36,548 bases of DNA from Lachnospiraceae bacterium. GTDB lineage: Bacteria > Bacillota > Clostridia > Lachnospirales > Lachnospiraceae. The notes under the pieces are model-generated. The model was given only the letters and a program-made list of their open reading frames with translations. It was not told the origin of the DNA and did not search any database. Location: assembly GCA_024690205.1 (NCBI GenBank), contig JAILCX010000087.1, positions 1 to 36,548 on the forward strand, in the 5' to 3' direction. Positions 1 through 7,370 of the stretch are shown in pieces (position 1 is the first letter of the stretch; each line of letters starts with the position of its first letter). A program made the position numbers and the translations under genes.

Positions 1-465
1 CACGATATGATTTTGCAGACTAAGAAGTGTAATGTTTCGGTGATCAGTGAAAAGGCTGATTTTGAACTGTTTAAGCACTTTGGATTTCGGTCGGGAAGAG
101 ATGTTGATAAGTTCGCCGGATTTACGGACTGCAAAGTTGCCGATAACGGGATCCCCTATATCACAAAAGGAACGAATGCGTATTTCTCAATTGATATAAA
201 GCAGACGGTGGATCTGGGTTCTCACATGTTGTTTATCGGAGAACCTACCGCGATGGAAGTATTGGATGATGCTCCGTCGGCGACGTACTCATATTATCAG
301 GAAAACATTAAGCCGAAGCCGGAAAAGGTTGAAACAACACCGACCGGGCAGACGGTCTGGAAATGTAGGATATGCGGATATGAATATGTGGGTGAAGAAT
401 TGCCAGATGATTTTATATGTCCTATATGTAAGCATCCGGCATCGGATTTTGAGAAAGAGATATAA
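1..465 (+). CDS. Flavin reductase-like/rubredoxin protein, 3' part (5' end outside window)
   Basis: The frame is open from base 1 and ends with TAA at 463-465, so the N-terminus lies upstream of the window. What remains is the second half of a flavin reductase-like FMN-binding split barrel followed by a rubredoxin domain with two CXXC pairs (CRIC and CPIC) that would bind one iron. Proteins of this type (high-molecular-weight rubredoxins) pass electrons from NAD(P)H to oxygen- or peroxide-reducing partners in anaerobes; that role is family knowledge. It is a close paralog of the N-terminal 200 residues of the gene at 7435: by eye about 20 of some 155 residues differ. This copy stops right after the rubredoxin (FEKEI), whereas the other copy continues into rubrerythrin. 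The internal ATG at base 7 is not a credible start because homology extends left of it. Confidence 0.9.
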   Translation, partial: HDMILQTKKCNVSVISEKADFELFKHFGFRSGRDVDKFAGFTDCKVADNGIPYITKGTNAYFSIDIKQTVDLGSHMLFIGEPTAMEVLDDAPSATYSYYQENIKPKPEKVETTPTGQTVWKCRICGYEYVGEELPDDFICPICKHPASDFEKEI

Positions 466-549
466 GGTGCGAATCTGAAAATAACGTTTTTCATTGGAGA
501 GTTTGCAACAGGTAATTAAGTTACACAGGTACATGAGGTATTTTCAAAT

Positions 550-1641
550 ATGATAGAGTATACATCATTATTACAGAACTATAATTTGTATAAGGAAGAA
601 TATGAAGAGGCTGCTTTAAGGGCTCTTCGGTCGGGATGGTACATTTTGGGCCCGGAACTTGAGTCATTTGAGGAACAGTTTGCTTCTTATCTGGGTGCTA
701 AGCATTGTATTGGAGTGAATTCCGGAACGGATGCGCTTATTTTGGCTGTAAGGGCTTTGGGAATAGGACCCGGGGATGAAGTGATAGTTCCTGCGGGGAC
801 TTATATTGCTTCGGTGCTGGGAGTTACTGAAAACGGAGCTGAACCTGTTTATGCGGATTCAGATCCGGAGACATTATTGATAGATGCTGACAAGATAGAG
901 GGTGCCATCACAGATAAGACGAAGGCTATATTACCGGTTCACCTTTATGGGCAGGCTTGCGATATGACAAAGATCATGGATATCGCTAAAAGGCATGGTT
1001 TGTATGTAATAGAAGATTGTGCACAGTGCCATGGGTCTAAATGGAATGGGAAATTGACTGGAACAGAAGGTACCGTTTCATGTTTTTCATTTTATCCTAC
1101 GAAGCCATTGGGTGCACTGGGGGATGCCGGAGCCTTAGTTACCGATGATGATGAGTTGGCGGATAAACTTCGCATGCTTCGAAATTATGGGAGCCGGGTA
1201 AAGTATGTCAATGAATCGATCGGAAGGAACAGTCGTCTTGATGAGGTTCAGGCAGCGGTATTGAAGGTCGGACTTAAGCATCTTTTTGAGACTAATGGGA
1301 TTCGTATACGGATTGCGGAAAAATATCTGCAGGGGATACATAATGACAAAGTGAAACTCACGTTGACAGACCCGAATGCGACTCATGTTTATCATTTATT
1401 CCCGGTAATTGTTGATGATCAGAAGAAGTTCCAGGATTATCTTCTTGAAAACGGAGTGAAGACACAGGTTCATTATCCGATTCCGCCATATGTCGCTGAA
1501 TGTTATAAGAATCATGGACATAAGTGGGAGGATTTTCCGAATGCAGCATATATTGCCCAGCATGAAGTGAGCCTTCCGATTTATTCCGGGATGAAAGATG
1601 AGGATGTGCAGGAAGTTATACGGGTTGTGAATGGGTATTGA
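550..1641 (+). CDS. DegT/DnrJ/EryC1/StrS-family sugar aminotransferase
   Basis: A 363-residue PLP enzyme of the DegT/DnrJ/EryC1/StrS family, which transfers an amino group (usually from glutamate) to a keto group on a nucleotide sugar. Family landmarks are visible: the N-terminal GP-E-FE-F pattern, NSGTDAL near residue 58, the EDCAQCHG segment that contacts PLP, and SFYPTKPLGALGDAG, where Lys185 (codon at 1102) is the expected Schiff-base lysine. Length is normal for the family. ATG 550 follows a GAGG about 11 bases upstream. It is probably a surface-glycan gene, but here it stands alone between a rubredoxin gene and an accessory stretch. It is a paralog of the aminotransferase at 28435 with the catalytic lysine at the same residue number. 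The exact sugar substrate cannot be read from sequence; 3-keto-6-deoxyhexose aminotransferases (FdtB/QdtB-like) are plausible. Confidence 0.92.
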   Translation: MIEYTSLLQNYNLYKEEYEEAALRALRSGWYILGPELESFEEQFASYLGAKHCIGVNSGTDALILAVRALGIGPGDEVIVPAGTYIASVLGVTENGAEPVYADSDPETLLIDADKIEGAITDKTKAILPVHLYGQACDMTKIMDIAKRHGLYVIEDCAQCHGSKWNGKLTGTEGTVSCFSFYPTKPLGALGDAGALVTDDDELADKLRMLRNYGSRVKYVNESIGRNSRLDEVQAAVLKVGLKHLFETNGIRIRIAEKYLQGIHNDKVKLTLTDPNATHVYHLFPVIVDDQKKFQDYLLENGVKTQVHYPIPPYVAECYKNHGHKWEDFPNAAYIAQHEVSLPIYSGMKDEDVQEVIRVVNGY

Positions 1642-1854
1642 GGATGTGTGCATAAGAGACTGTGGGATAATTCGACTTTGCAGAAAAGGAAATGAGGTGG
1701 CAGTTTGTAGCTAAACAGTTGAGTATAAACCTAATATGCATTGTGTGCAGTACATTTGCAGACTTTTGATGTGATGTTTGTTCATAGATAGTGATGTAAG
1801 CTTATTATAGGTGAGAAAATCCAATTTTGTTAAAGGGTAAAGGAGGATAACAAA

Positions 1855-2967
1855 ATGCCACTAGATAATTTAATACTAGATGTTGATGATCAGATAATCA
1901 AAATTAGGACCAAAAATTTAGATGTTTCTTTTAATGAACTTTATGATATGTATCAAAATGGGGAACTGATTATTGATCCAGATTATCAGAGGCTATTTAG
2001 GTGGGAGATTAGTAAGCAATCAAGATTTATTGAGTCATTGATTTTGGAAATGCCGGTTCCTCCGATTTTTGTTATTGAAAAATCGGATGGAATATATGAG
2101 TTAATAGATGGACTACAGAGAATTTCAAGTTATTTACGATTTCGGGGAATAGATTTACAGAGTGGAATTGATAAACTTGATGATCCGGACAGTAATTCTG
2201 GAAATTCTGTTTTTTTAGAGGGATGTGATATTGTACCTGATTTAAATGGTTATTGTTATGATACTTTACCTAAAAGTCTTCAAATAAAACTTAAACGTAG
2301 TTTTGTCAGAATGGAGGTAATAAAAAAAGAAAGTGAACCATCGTTGAAGTATCATATGTTTAAAAGGCTTAATACAGGAGGAGATTTACTTTCAGATCAA
2401 GAGATTAGAAACTGTACAATTAGACTGCTTGGATCTGAGGGTATTAGCTTTCTCGAGAAATGCAGCAAAAATCCTGATTTTATAAATGTTATTAGCAGAT
2501 TGGATGAGGAGAAACTCAAAAGAAAATATGATCAGGAATTAGTGTTGCGGTTTTTTGCCATAAAGAATAATCTACAAAATTATAGATATCCTGTAACTGA
2601 ATATTTGACAAACTATCTGGAAAAGATGACTCTTGATGGACAGTTTGCTTATGAAAAAGAGGAAATGATTTTTAATAAAACATTTAAATGGATCAATGAA
2701 TGCTGGGGAGAGGATGCTTTCTCTCCTAAAACGGTTAATGGGTATTACCGTAATGAATTTGCTTTGTATCTGTTTGATGGGATATCAATTCCAATTGCTA
2801 ATAATATTGATGTAATTAATCCTAATAATATAGGGGATATCATTACATCAGTAGAAACTGTTAAATTTGGCGAACAGATAAAGCAGTATAAAACAGGAAG
2901 TGTAAACGGCTTGAAAACTCGTATAAAAATGTTTACGGAAGGAGTAAAAAGAGCTATTGAACCCTGA
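1855..2967 (+). CDS. DUF262-domain protein (ParB/Srx-like nuclease fold), partner of downstream HEPN protein
   Basis: A 370-residue protein with a DUF262 domain in its first half: DPDYQRLFRW at residues 43-52, the hydrophobic ESLILEMPVPPIFV segment, and DGLQR at 85-89, the characteristic D-G-x-Q-R motif. DUF262 is the N-terminal domain of GmrS/GmrD-type modification-dependent restriction enzymes and of many uncharacterised defence proteins, where it is a ParB-like NTP-binding/nuclease domain. The second half shows no HNH (DUF1524) motif, so this is not a complete GmrSD enzyme. A strong AGGAGG at 1841-1846, 8 bases before ATG 1855, fixes the start. Its stop codon lies inside the next gene (11-base overlap), so the two are almost certainly translated together. 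The gene is clearly more AT-rich than the glycan genes, which suggests horizontal acquisition. A defence role is inferred. Confidence 0.85.
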   Translation: MPLDNLILDVDDQIIKIRTKNLDVSFNELYDMYQNGELIIDPDYQRLFRWEISKQSRFIESLILEMPVPPIFVIEKSDGIYELIDGLQRISSYLRFRGIDLQSGIDKLDDPDSNSGNSVFLEGCDIVPDLNGYCYDTLPKSLQIKLKRSFVRMEVIKKESEPSLKYHMFKRLNTGGDLLSDQEIRNCTIRLLGSEGISFLEKCSKNPDFINVISRLDEEKLKRKYDQELVLRFFAIKNNLQNYRYPVTEYLTNYLEKMTLDGQFAYEKEEMIFNKTFKWINECWGEDAFSPKTVNGYYRNEFALYLFDGISIPIANNIDVINPNNIGDIITSVETVKFGEQIKQYKTGSVNGLKTRIKMFTEGVKRAIEP

Positions 2968-3640
2968 AGAACTACGTGAACAAATAGAGAGTGAATTGGC
3001 ATGGCGTCAAGAGGAATTATCATTTATAAAGAATCAGTTAAATTATGTTGCTGATATGAAGAAGGATCAATTTCGCAAGACACTTGTACTTATGCTTTAC
3101 GCACATTTTGAGGGCTTTTCTAAGATAGCTCTCCAGACCTACTTACAATATATAAATAATATGAATCTGAATATTTGTGATGTAAATAGCACTTTGCAGG
3201 CAGCTGCATTAAAGAGAGAATTTAGTGCATACGATACTGGAGACAAAAAGAATGAGTTTTTCAAAAAGCCTCTCCCCAATGATGTGTTTTTGCATAAGCT
3301 TAGCAGAAGAGTAGAATTGATTGAACGAATTGAAGATTTTAAAAGACAAAGGTTTTTTCTCGATGATGATATCATAGATACTGAATCAAATCTTCGATAT
3401 ATTGTTTTACAGAAGAATCTGTACTTTTGCGGTCTTCCTATAGATTTGTTTGATGAGCAAAAAAATTATATTGATTCATTAGTTAACCGAAGAAATTCTA
3501 TAGCTCACGGCGACTGCAAATCGGGAGTTGATGAAAAGGAATACATGAAATGGGAAGAACAAACTTATACTGTTATGAATACGATAGTTCGAATCCTTTA
3601 TGAGTATGTTTGTAAGGCAAAGTTTATTATTCCTAGATAA
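2957..3640 (+). CDS. HEPN-domain protein of the MAE_28990/MAE_18760 type (putative RNase)
   Basis: A 227-residue, mostly helical protein. Near the C-terminus it has RRNSIAHGD: Arg179 and His184 form an R-X4-H motif, the catalytic signature of HEPN ribonucleases. The N-terminal part (LVLMLYAHFEGFSKIALQTY) matches the pattern of the MAE_28990/MAE_18760-like HEPN family, often annotated as RiboL-PSP-HEPN. HEPN proteins commonly act as RNA-cutting effectors in toxin-antitoxin and abortive-infection systems. The best start is TTG 2957, with GGAAGGAG about 12 bases upstream inside the DUF262 gene; the next in-frame ATG would remove conserved N-terminal helix. The 11-base overlap with the DUF262 gene indicates translational coupling and a joint function. 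Which protein senses and which acts is inference; the HEPN protein is the likely effector. Confidence 0.8.
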   Translation: MNPEELREQIESELAWRQEELSFIKNQLNYVADMKKDQFRKTLVLMLYAHFEGFSKIALQTYLQYINNMNLNICDVNSTLQAAALKREFSAYDTGDKKNEFFKKPLPNDVFLHKLSRRVELIERIEDFKRQRFFLDDDIIDTESNLRYIVLQKNLYFCGLPIDLFDEQKNYIDSLVNRRNSIAHGDCKSGVDEKEYMKWEEQTYTVMNTIVRILYEYVCKAKFIIPR

Positions 3641-3662
3641 TTATGTATTTGGATTCTAAAAA

Positions 3663-3740
3663 ATGAAATGCAAAAAGGTGAGGAAGCTATTCGATCAAGC
3701 GGAATGGACAACTAATATCTTGGAAACGGTGGACATATAG
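3663..3740 (+). pseudogene. Short remnant resembling the C-terminus of the gene at 5211
   Basis: A 25-codon open stretch (ATG 3663 to TAG 3738-3740) between the HEPN and HipA-like genes. Its residues FDQAEWTTNIL resemble AKQAEWITNLL at the C-terminus of the protein at 5211-5834. The DNA shares an exact 13-base run (CAAGCGGAATGGA), and further matches continue after it. No ribosome binding site is evident and similarity before the Gln is weak. The simplest reading is a decayed fragment of a second copy of that gene, although a tiny peptide gene or chance cannot be excluded. Confidence 0.3.
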
Positions 3741-3789
3741 AGAATTGCAGGCTGAAGTGGCGGGGTTCTTCTGATATATAGATAAGAAT

Positions 3790-4923
3790 ATGAAAAAATA
3801 TTTAAAACTTTTTGATACAAATCTCATAGAATTCTCAATAATCGAGAATCTTGCAGATCCGGTGCTACAAATCACTTGGATAAACGAGGCAAAAAAAGAT
3901 CTCATTCCGTTAGGTATGGAGATAAGTGATAAAGGACTCACTTCGTGGTTGAAAAATAGAACGATTCCCAAAAACAGAGCCTATGTTAATTCTTTCCTGG
4001 CGAAGTGTGGACTTAATGCAAACAGGCCTATGGACGTTATTTCGGTATGTAAGGGGTTATCTTTGAATGATTCATATTGGGTAGTGGAAGAGAATTTCTC
4101 CGGAACATTTGAAGATAATAATCTATTTGACAACAATTTTAGCCGTGTTCTTGCGACGATAGCTTTTACCGGATACGGAAGCAGTACAAGGTCATCATTG
4201 TCATCATCCCCGGAATTTACAACTAATGGAATGCTACCTAAATGCTGGAGAAGAATAGACGGAAAGATTTTTCTTTATAAAGGCGCAACTTCAGGTGCAT
4301 CTAACACCGGAAATGAACCGTTTTCAGAATTGTATGCATATGAGATAGGAACGGCTATGGGTATGAATGTTGTTCCATATAGAATTTCAAAGTGGAAAAA
4401 GCACCTTTGTTCAGCATGTGAATTGTTTACAAGTAAAGAGCTGGCATTTGTGCCCGCAGGACACATAGTAAAAACCGGAGGAATGAAGGCTGTAAGAGAG
4501 TACTATAAGAAATTAGGGTCGGAGTATGTAGATGCTCTTAACGATATGATAGTACTAGATGCCGTAATATATAACACTGATCGTCATTTTGGTAATTTTG
4601 GCGTGCTTGTTGATAGTAAGACGAACAAGATAGTTGCTCCGGCGCCGCTTTTTGATCACGGAAACTCTCTGTTTAACATGGCGGGAGAAGAAAACTGGGC
4701 TGATGAGAAACTATTAAGTGAATATGCTAGGACATTACTCCCCAGTGTTTATGAGGACTATGTTGAAGAAGCAAAGGCTGTTCTTGATAAGCGACTTAAG
4801 GAAAAACTTAGAAAACTGTTGATATATGAATTGAAAAAATCGGGAGTATATAACTATTCTTCAGATAGACTGAAAATGATAAGTAAAATGGTGCAGGAAA
4901 GGGCACAGATGATATTGGATTAA
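3790..4923 (+). CDS. HipA-like (CtkA-like) protein kinase domain protein, stand-alone
   Basis: A 377-residue protein whose C-terminal half carries HipA-type kinase signatures. DAVIYNTDRHFGNFGVL holds the catalytic Asp264 and metal-binding Asn269 (D-R-H-x-x-N), and PLFDHGNSL is the DFG-like metal-binding loop (Asp289). KTGG at about 225 and the lysine in RIDGKIFLYKGATSG may form the ATP-binding region. The HipA N-subdomain is not obvious; residues 1-120 appear to be a different domain. HipA kinases phosphorylate proteins such as glutamyl-tRNA synthetase; stand-alone relatives such as Helicobacter CtkA act on other targets. No HipB-like HTH antitoxin lies next to it, so it is not a standard hipBA pair. 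The Shine-Dalgarno before ATG 3790 is weak. The gene ends at a strong terminator (4979-5010). The substrate is unknown. Confidence 0.8.
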   Translation: MKKYLKLFDTNLIEFSIIENLADPVLQITWINEAKKDLIPLGMEISDKGLTSWLKNRTIPKNRAYVNSFLAKCGLNANRPMDVISVCKGLSLNDSYWVVEENFSGTFEDNNLFDNNFSRVLATIAFTGYGSSTRSSLSSSPEFTTNGMLPKCWRRIDGKIFLYKGATSGASNTGNEPFSELYAYEIGTAMGMNVVPYRISKWKKHLCSACELFTSKELAFVPAGHIVKTGGMKAVREYYKKLGSEYVDALNDMIVLDAVIYNTDRHFGNFGVLVDSKTNKIVAPAPLFDHGNSLFNMAGEENWADEKLLSEYARTLLPSVYEDYVEEAKAVLDKRLKEKLRKLLIYELKKSGVYNYSSDRLKMISKMVQERAQMILD

Positions 4924-4978
4924 AAATTTCGTTGGAATAGTATAACGCATTTAGTTATGAATTGAAAATTCTGTGATG

Positions 4979-5010
4979 AGGAACGGCTTGCTACATGCTG
5001 TTCCTTTTTT
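4979..5010 (+). terminator. Rho-independent terminator after the HipA-like gene
   Basis: A 9-bp stem (4979-4987 pairing with 4997-5005, including one G-U) closes a 9-base loop and is followed directly by a run of six T to 5010. It lies 55 bases past the HipA-like stop codon and separates that gene from the promoter at 5133. Confidence 0.85.
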
Positions 5011-5132
5011 GAGCCAAATTAATATTTCGAAATTTTGAAACATAAAAGTGCAAGAAAGCAGAGAATGTAAGGAGGCAAAGGTAAGACTGGATAGATGGGG
5101 AGGCGATTTCTCTAAGTGTAGAACCTGTTTTC

Positions 5133-5160
5133 TTGACAATTATTTGTAAAAAGATATAAT
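5133..5160 (+). promoter_or_regulatory. Near-consensus sigma-A promoter for the gene at 5211
   Basis: A perfect -35 TTGACA (5133-5138), a 16-base spacer and a perfect -10 TATAAT (5155-5160). Transcription would start near 5167, giving a leader of about 45 bases before ATG 5211, which has GGAGG at 5200-5204. This is the strongest rightward promoter recognised in the window. Confidence 0.8.
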
Positions 5161-5210
5161 AAAGGTATTAACGGCGACAGTGGAACAAAGGGTATAGACG
5201 GAGGTTTGTT

Positions 5211-5834
5211 ATGATAAATTATGTGGGAAAGATGTCAAGAGGGGATGCGTTGTCTTTGTCAAAAAAATTATTTGAAGGCAAAGTTATCCAAACCTATAGA
5301 TACGACCTATACTGGGTTTTGGAAAGAGAATACGTTAAAAATGGGGGATGGGAGTCAAAGCTTGATGATAACCAGATAGGTTGTTTTATGAGCGATCTAG
5401 TTAAACTTTACAAGAAAGATCCGGATATTGTTTTTACATCAAGTGGCCATTCATATGATGGGCGCGGGGCGGTTTATCAGATAGATTTTAGGAAAATGCA
5501 AATCAAATCTGTCAATTACACTCCGGAATTACTCACACTTGATAGTGTAGAAACGAATATGCACGGGAACAGAGAGAATAATCCTGGTGAGATGGTGATA
5601 CCTTTTAATAAGATTGACCAAAGAGCCAGTAACAATAATATTAATACGTCTAAGTATGTTTTCGAAGAAAGCTTATATCACGAGGCGCTAAAAAATTTAT
5701 TAAAAATGGCTGTGATAAATAATTGCAGAATGAATGATTATCAAAAAAGGTGTGCAATGGAAAACATAGATAGAGCAGCCAAACAAGCGGAATGGATAAC
5801 CAATCTACTCAAAAGCGGCGGATATTTGACGTAA
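5211..5834 (+). CDS. Hypothetical protein of unknown family
   Basis: A 207-residue soluble protein that I do not recognise. It has no signal peptide or membrane segment. The N-terminal half mixes charged helices and strands (KMSRGDALSLSKKLFEGK, then a YRYDLYWVLEREYVKNGGW stretch). The middle has a possible beta region around HSYDGRGAVYQIDF. The C-terminal 60 residues look helical and end in AKQAEWITNLLKSGGYLT. The start is well fixed by GGAGG 6 bases before ATG 5211. It has its own near-consensus promoter and sits among defence- or toxin-like genes, so an accessory role is likely but not shown. A short stretch at 3663-3740 resembles its C-terminus and may be a remnant of another copy. Base composition is AT-rich like its neighbours. 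Confidence 0.7.
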   Translation: MINYVGKMSRGDALSLSKKLFEGKVIQTYRYDLYWVLEREYVKNGGWESKLDDNQIGCFMSDLVKLYKKDPDIVFTSSGHSYDGRGAVYQIDFRKMQIKSVNYTPELLTLDSVETNMHGNRENNPGEMVIPFNKIDQRASNNNINTSKYVFEESLYHEALKNLLKMAVINNCRMNDYQKRCAMENIDRAAKQAEWITNLLKSGGYLT

Positions 5835-5907
5835 GCGGTCACCACAAATGGGATATAATGTATTTTGAATGTATGTTTGAATTTCAGCAAAAAGGACTAG
5901 TTTATAT

Positions 5908-6627
5908 ATGCAAATAGATTTGTACTGTGACGAAAGTAGACAAGACCTACTTGCAAACAAAGAGGCAATTACCTCAAATAACAGATATGTTTCTATCGGT
6001 GGCCTTCTTGTTCCCAGAGACAAAAGGGATCTATTAAAGCAACGACTAAACGATCTTAAGCTAAAATATGGGATTGTAAAAGAATTTAAGTGGGGAAACG
6101 TATCAGAAAACAAGTTAGACTTTTATAAAGCTTTAGTAAATTTATTTTTTGAGGCTGAATTCCGGGATGTCTGTTTCCGGTGCGTTGTGATAGATGCTCT
6201 TGAAATTGATAACGAGAAGTATAATGATGATGATCAGGAATTGGGATACTATAAATTCTATTATCAACTAATCCACAATTGGGTAAATTCAAGAGATAAA
6301 TACTATATATTCACGGATTATAAAACGAATAAAGAAAAAGATCGACTTCAAGAATTACGTAGAATCCTCAATCGCCAGTTTGTTCAAGACAACGTTGAGA
6401 TTATCCAAGCTATCGATTCAGCCGAATCTGTAATATTACAGTTTCAAAACATTCTTATGGGAACAGTTTCCTATAAATACAATTATAGAGAAAATGGATC
6501 ATCAATCGCCAAATTACAGTTGGTTAGTTACGTAGAGGAAAAACTCGGCAGAAAAATAGGTGCAACCAATTCTGCCGAATACAAATTCAACATTTTTAGA
6601 ATTAATCTTAGCGGAGGTAACAGATAA
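5908..6627 (+). CDS. DUF3800 domain protein
   Basis: A 239-residue protein with the hallmarks of DUF3800. An acidic YCDES motif sits at the very N-terminus (Asp8, Glu9, Ser10) and is followed by a GG strand. A second acidic strand (YYIFTDYKTNKEKDR) lies mid-protein, and the C-terminal SAESVILQFQNILMGTVSYKY matches the family's Q-x-x-D/N-x-L-x-G helix. The family is thought to have an RNase H-like fold and is frequent in phages and mobile elements; its biochemical activity is not settled. ATG 5908 is preceded by AAAGGA about 11 bases upstream. The TAA stop overlaps the next gene's ATG by one base (TAATG at 6625-6629), so the pair is translationally coupled. A TATAAT at 5854-5859 could be a -10 element but lacks a good -35 at normal spacing. 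Confidence 0.82.
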   Translation: MQIDLYCDESRQDLLANKEAITSNNRYVSIGGLLVPRDKRDLLKQRLNDLKLKYGIVKEFKWGNVSENKLDFYKALVNLFFEAEFRDVCFRCVVIDALEIDNEKYNDDDQELGYYKFYYQLIHNWVNSRDKYYIFTDYKTNKEKDRLQELRRILNRQFVQDNVEIIQAIDSAESVILQFQNILMGTVSYKYNYRENGSSIAKLQLVSYVEEKLGRKIGATNSAEYKFNIFRINLSGGNR

Positions 6628-7079
6628 TGAGTTTACCTGCGCTTAGAAACTTTGCCAATGAGGCGGAGTGCAAACTGTATTTTATTGAAAATTATTGCAG
6701 TGCCGAAATAAGTACGCATGATGGCATAAAAGTCAAATTTCATAAGGACATGTTTGAGCATGCCTTTTATGAGAGAACACAAAAGAAATGGAAATCCGCT
6801 AAAGATCACTTCTCAGCAGACCGTGGCGAACGTATAGACTGGATAAAATACGTCCTCAATGATAATACGATTATCCCGAGACAGGGCTATGATAAGGCAA
6901 AGAAAAGATTTGACAACTCACGCCGAGTGACCTTCCTTACCCCCAATAATTATGCTGTAATAATTCAGCTCGTTGGTAAACGTGAAGCCAGATTTGTTAC
7001 AGCATTTATAGTTGACAGCCAAGATGTTGCAAATAAAATAAACGCGAATCCGGTTTGGGATAGTTCTGATTGGTTGTAA
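6627..7079 (+). CDS. Small basic protein, possible barnase/EndoU/RelE-like (PBECR-type) RNase; partner of DUF3800
   Basis: A 150-residue protein coupled to the DUF3800 gene by a one-base overlap, with GGAGG upstream in that gene's last codons. It is rich in Lys, Arg and His. The C-terminal half (RVTFLTPNNYAVIIQLVGKREARFVTAFIVD) has the alternating strand pattern and a F-V-T-A-F core that resembles the PBECR nuclease superfamily (phage barnase-EndoU-colicin E5/D-RelE-like). Possible catalytic residues include His47 in FEHAFYE and the R-R-V-T-F strand. This assignment rests on pattern resemblance only and is weak. If right, the pair could be a toxin with DUF3800 as a partner or guard. A candidate leftward small RNA ends 10 bases beyond its stop codon. 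Confidence 0.6.
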   Translation: MSLPALRNFANEAECKLYFIENYCSAEISTHDGIKVKFHKDMFEHAFYERTQKKWKSAKDHFSADRGERIDWIKYVLNDNTIIPRQGYDKAKKRFDNSRRVTFLTPNNYAVIIQLVGKREARFVTAFIVDSQDVANKINANPVWDSSDWL

Positions 7080-7088
7080 AAAGAACAT

Positions 7089-7119
7089 AAAAAACCACTG
7101 GTTAACCTGGCCCAGTGGT
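7089..7119 (-). terminator. Leftward intrinsic terminator
   Basis: ACCACTGG (7094-7101) pairs with CCAGTGGT (7112-7119) around a 10-base loop. In the leftward direction the stem runs into TTTTTT (7094 to 7089). In the rightward direction no T-run follows, so it is oriented to stop leftward transcription. Confidence 0.65.
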
Positions 7120-7157
7120 CGAAGCCTTTATAGATCCCAAACGATAAGTAAAGGATT
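7089..7157 (-). ncRNA. Candidate leftward small RNA of about 70 nt
   Basis: Reading leftward there is a perfect -35 TTGACA (7187-7192 complement), a 17-base spacer and a -10-like TACTAT (7164-7169 complement), giving a start near 7157. The transcript would carry a first stem of CCTTTA with TAAAGG closing an 18-base loop. It would then form a terminator hairpin, 8-bp stem 7112-7119 with 7094-7101, followed by six U (7089-7094, the first paired). No leftward protein gene exists here to explain this promoter-terminator unit. The RNA ends 10 bases from the stop codon of the small toxin-like gene at 6627-7079, tail to tail. The start is approximate and function is unknown. Confidence 0.5.
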
Positions 7158-7163
7158 AACTAT

Positions 7164-7192
7164 ATAGTACAAGTTCCGGATTCGACTGTCAA
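7164..7192 (-). promoter_or_regulatory. Leftward sigma-A-type promoter of the candidate small RNA
   Basis: On the minus strand: TTGACA (7192 to 7187), 17 bases, TACTAT (7169 to 7164). The -35 is perfect and the -10 matches four of six consensus positions including the essential first TA and final T. Confidence 0.5.
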
Positions 7193-7370
7193 TGGTGTTA
7201 TGTAAACCAAAAGATCGTACTTTTATATCGCAACGTTATAAATCGTACCTTCCAAACAGTAGTGATGAAACCTATATATGTCATATATGCATTCTGAAAA
7301 TGATTCAAGTAAGTGATACAAAAGATATGTGGAAAAATCCGATTACCATTGCGCGTCGGGTTCTTTTTTG

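Noticed and set aside
5826-5859. Promoter TTGACG ... TATAAT before the DUF3800 gene
   Set aside because: The two elements are 22 bases apart, too far for a normal sigma-A promoter; only the -10 alone is mentioned.
1855-7079. A prophage or integrative element with attachment sites
   Set aside because: No integrase, structural phage gene, tRNA or clear att repeat is visible; the stretch is called accessory only by content and base composition.
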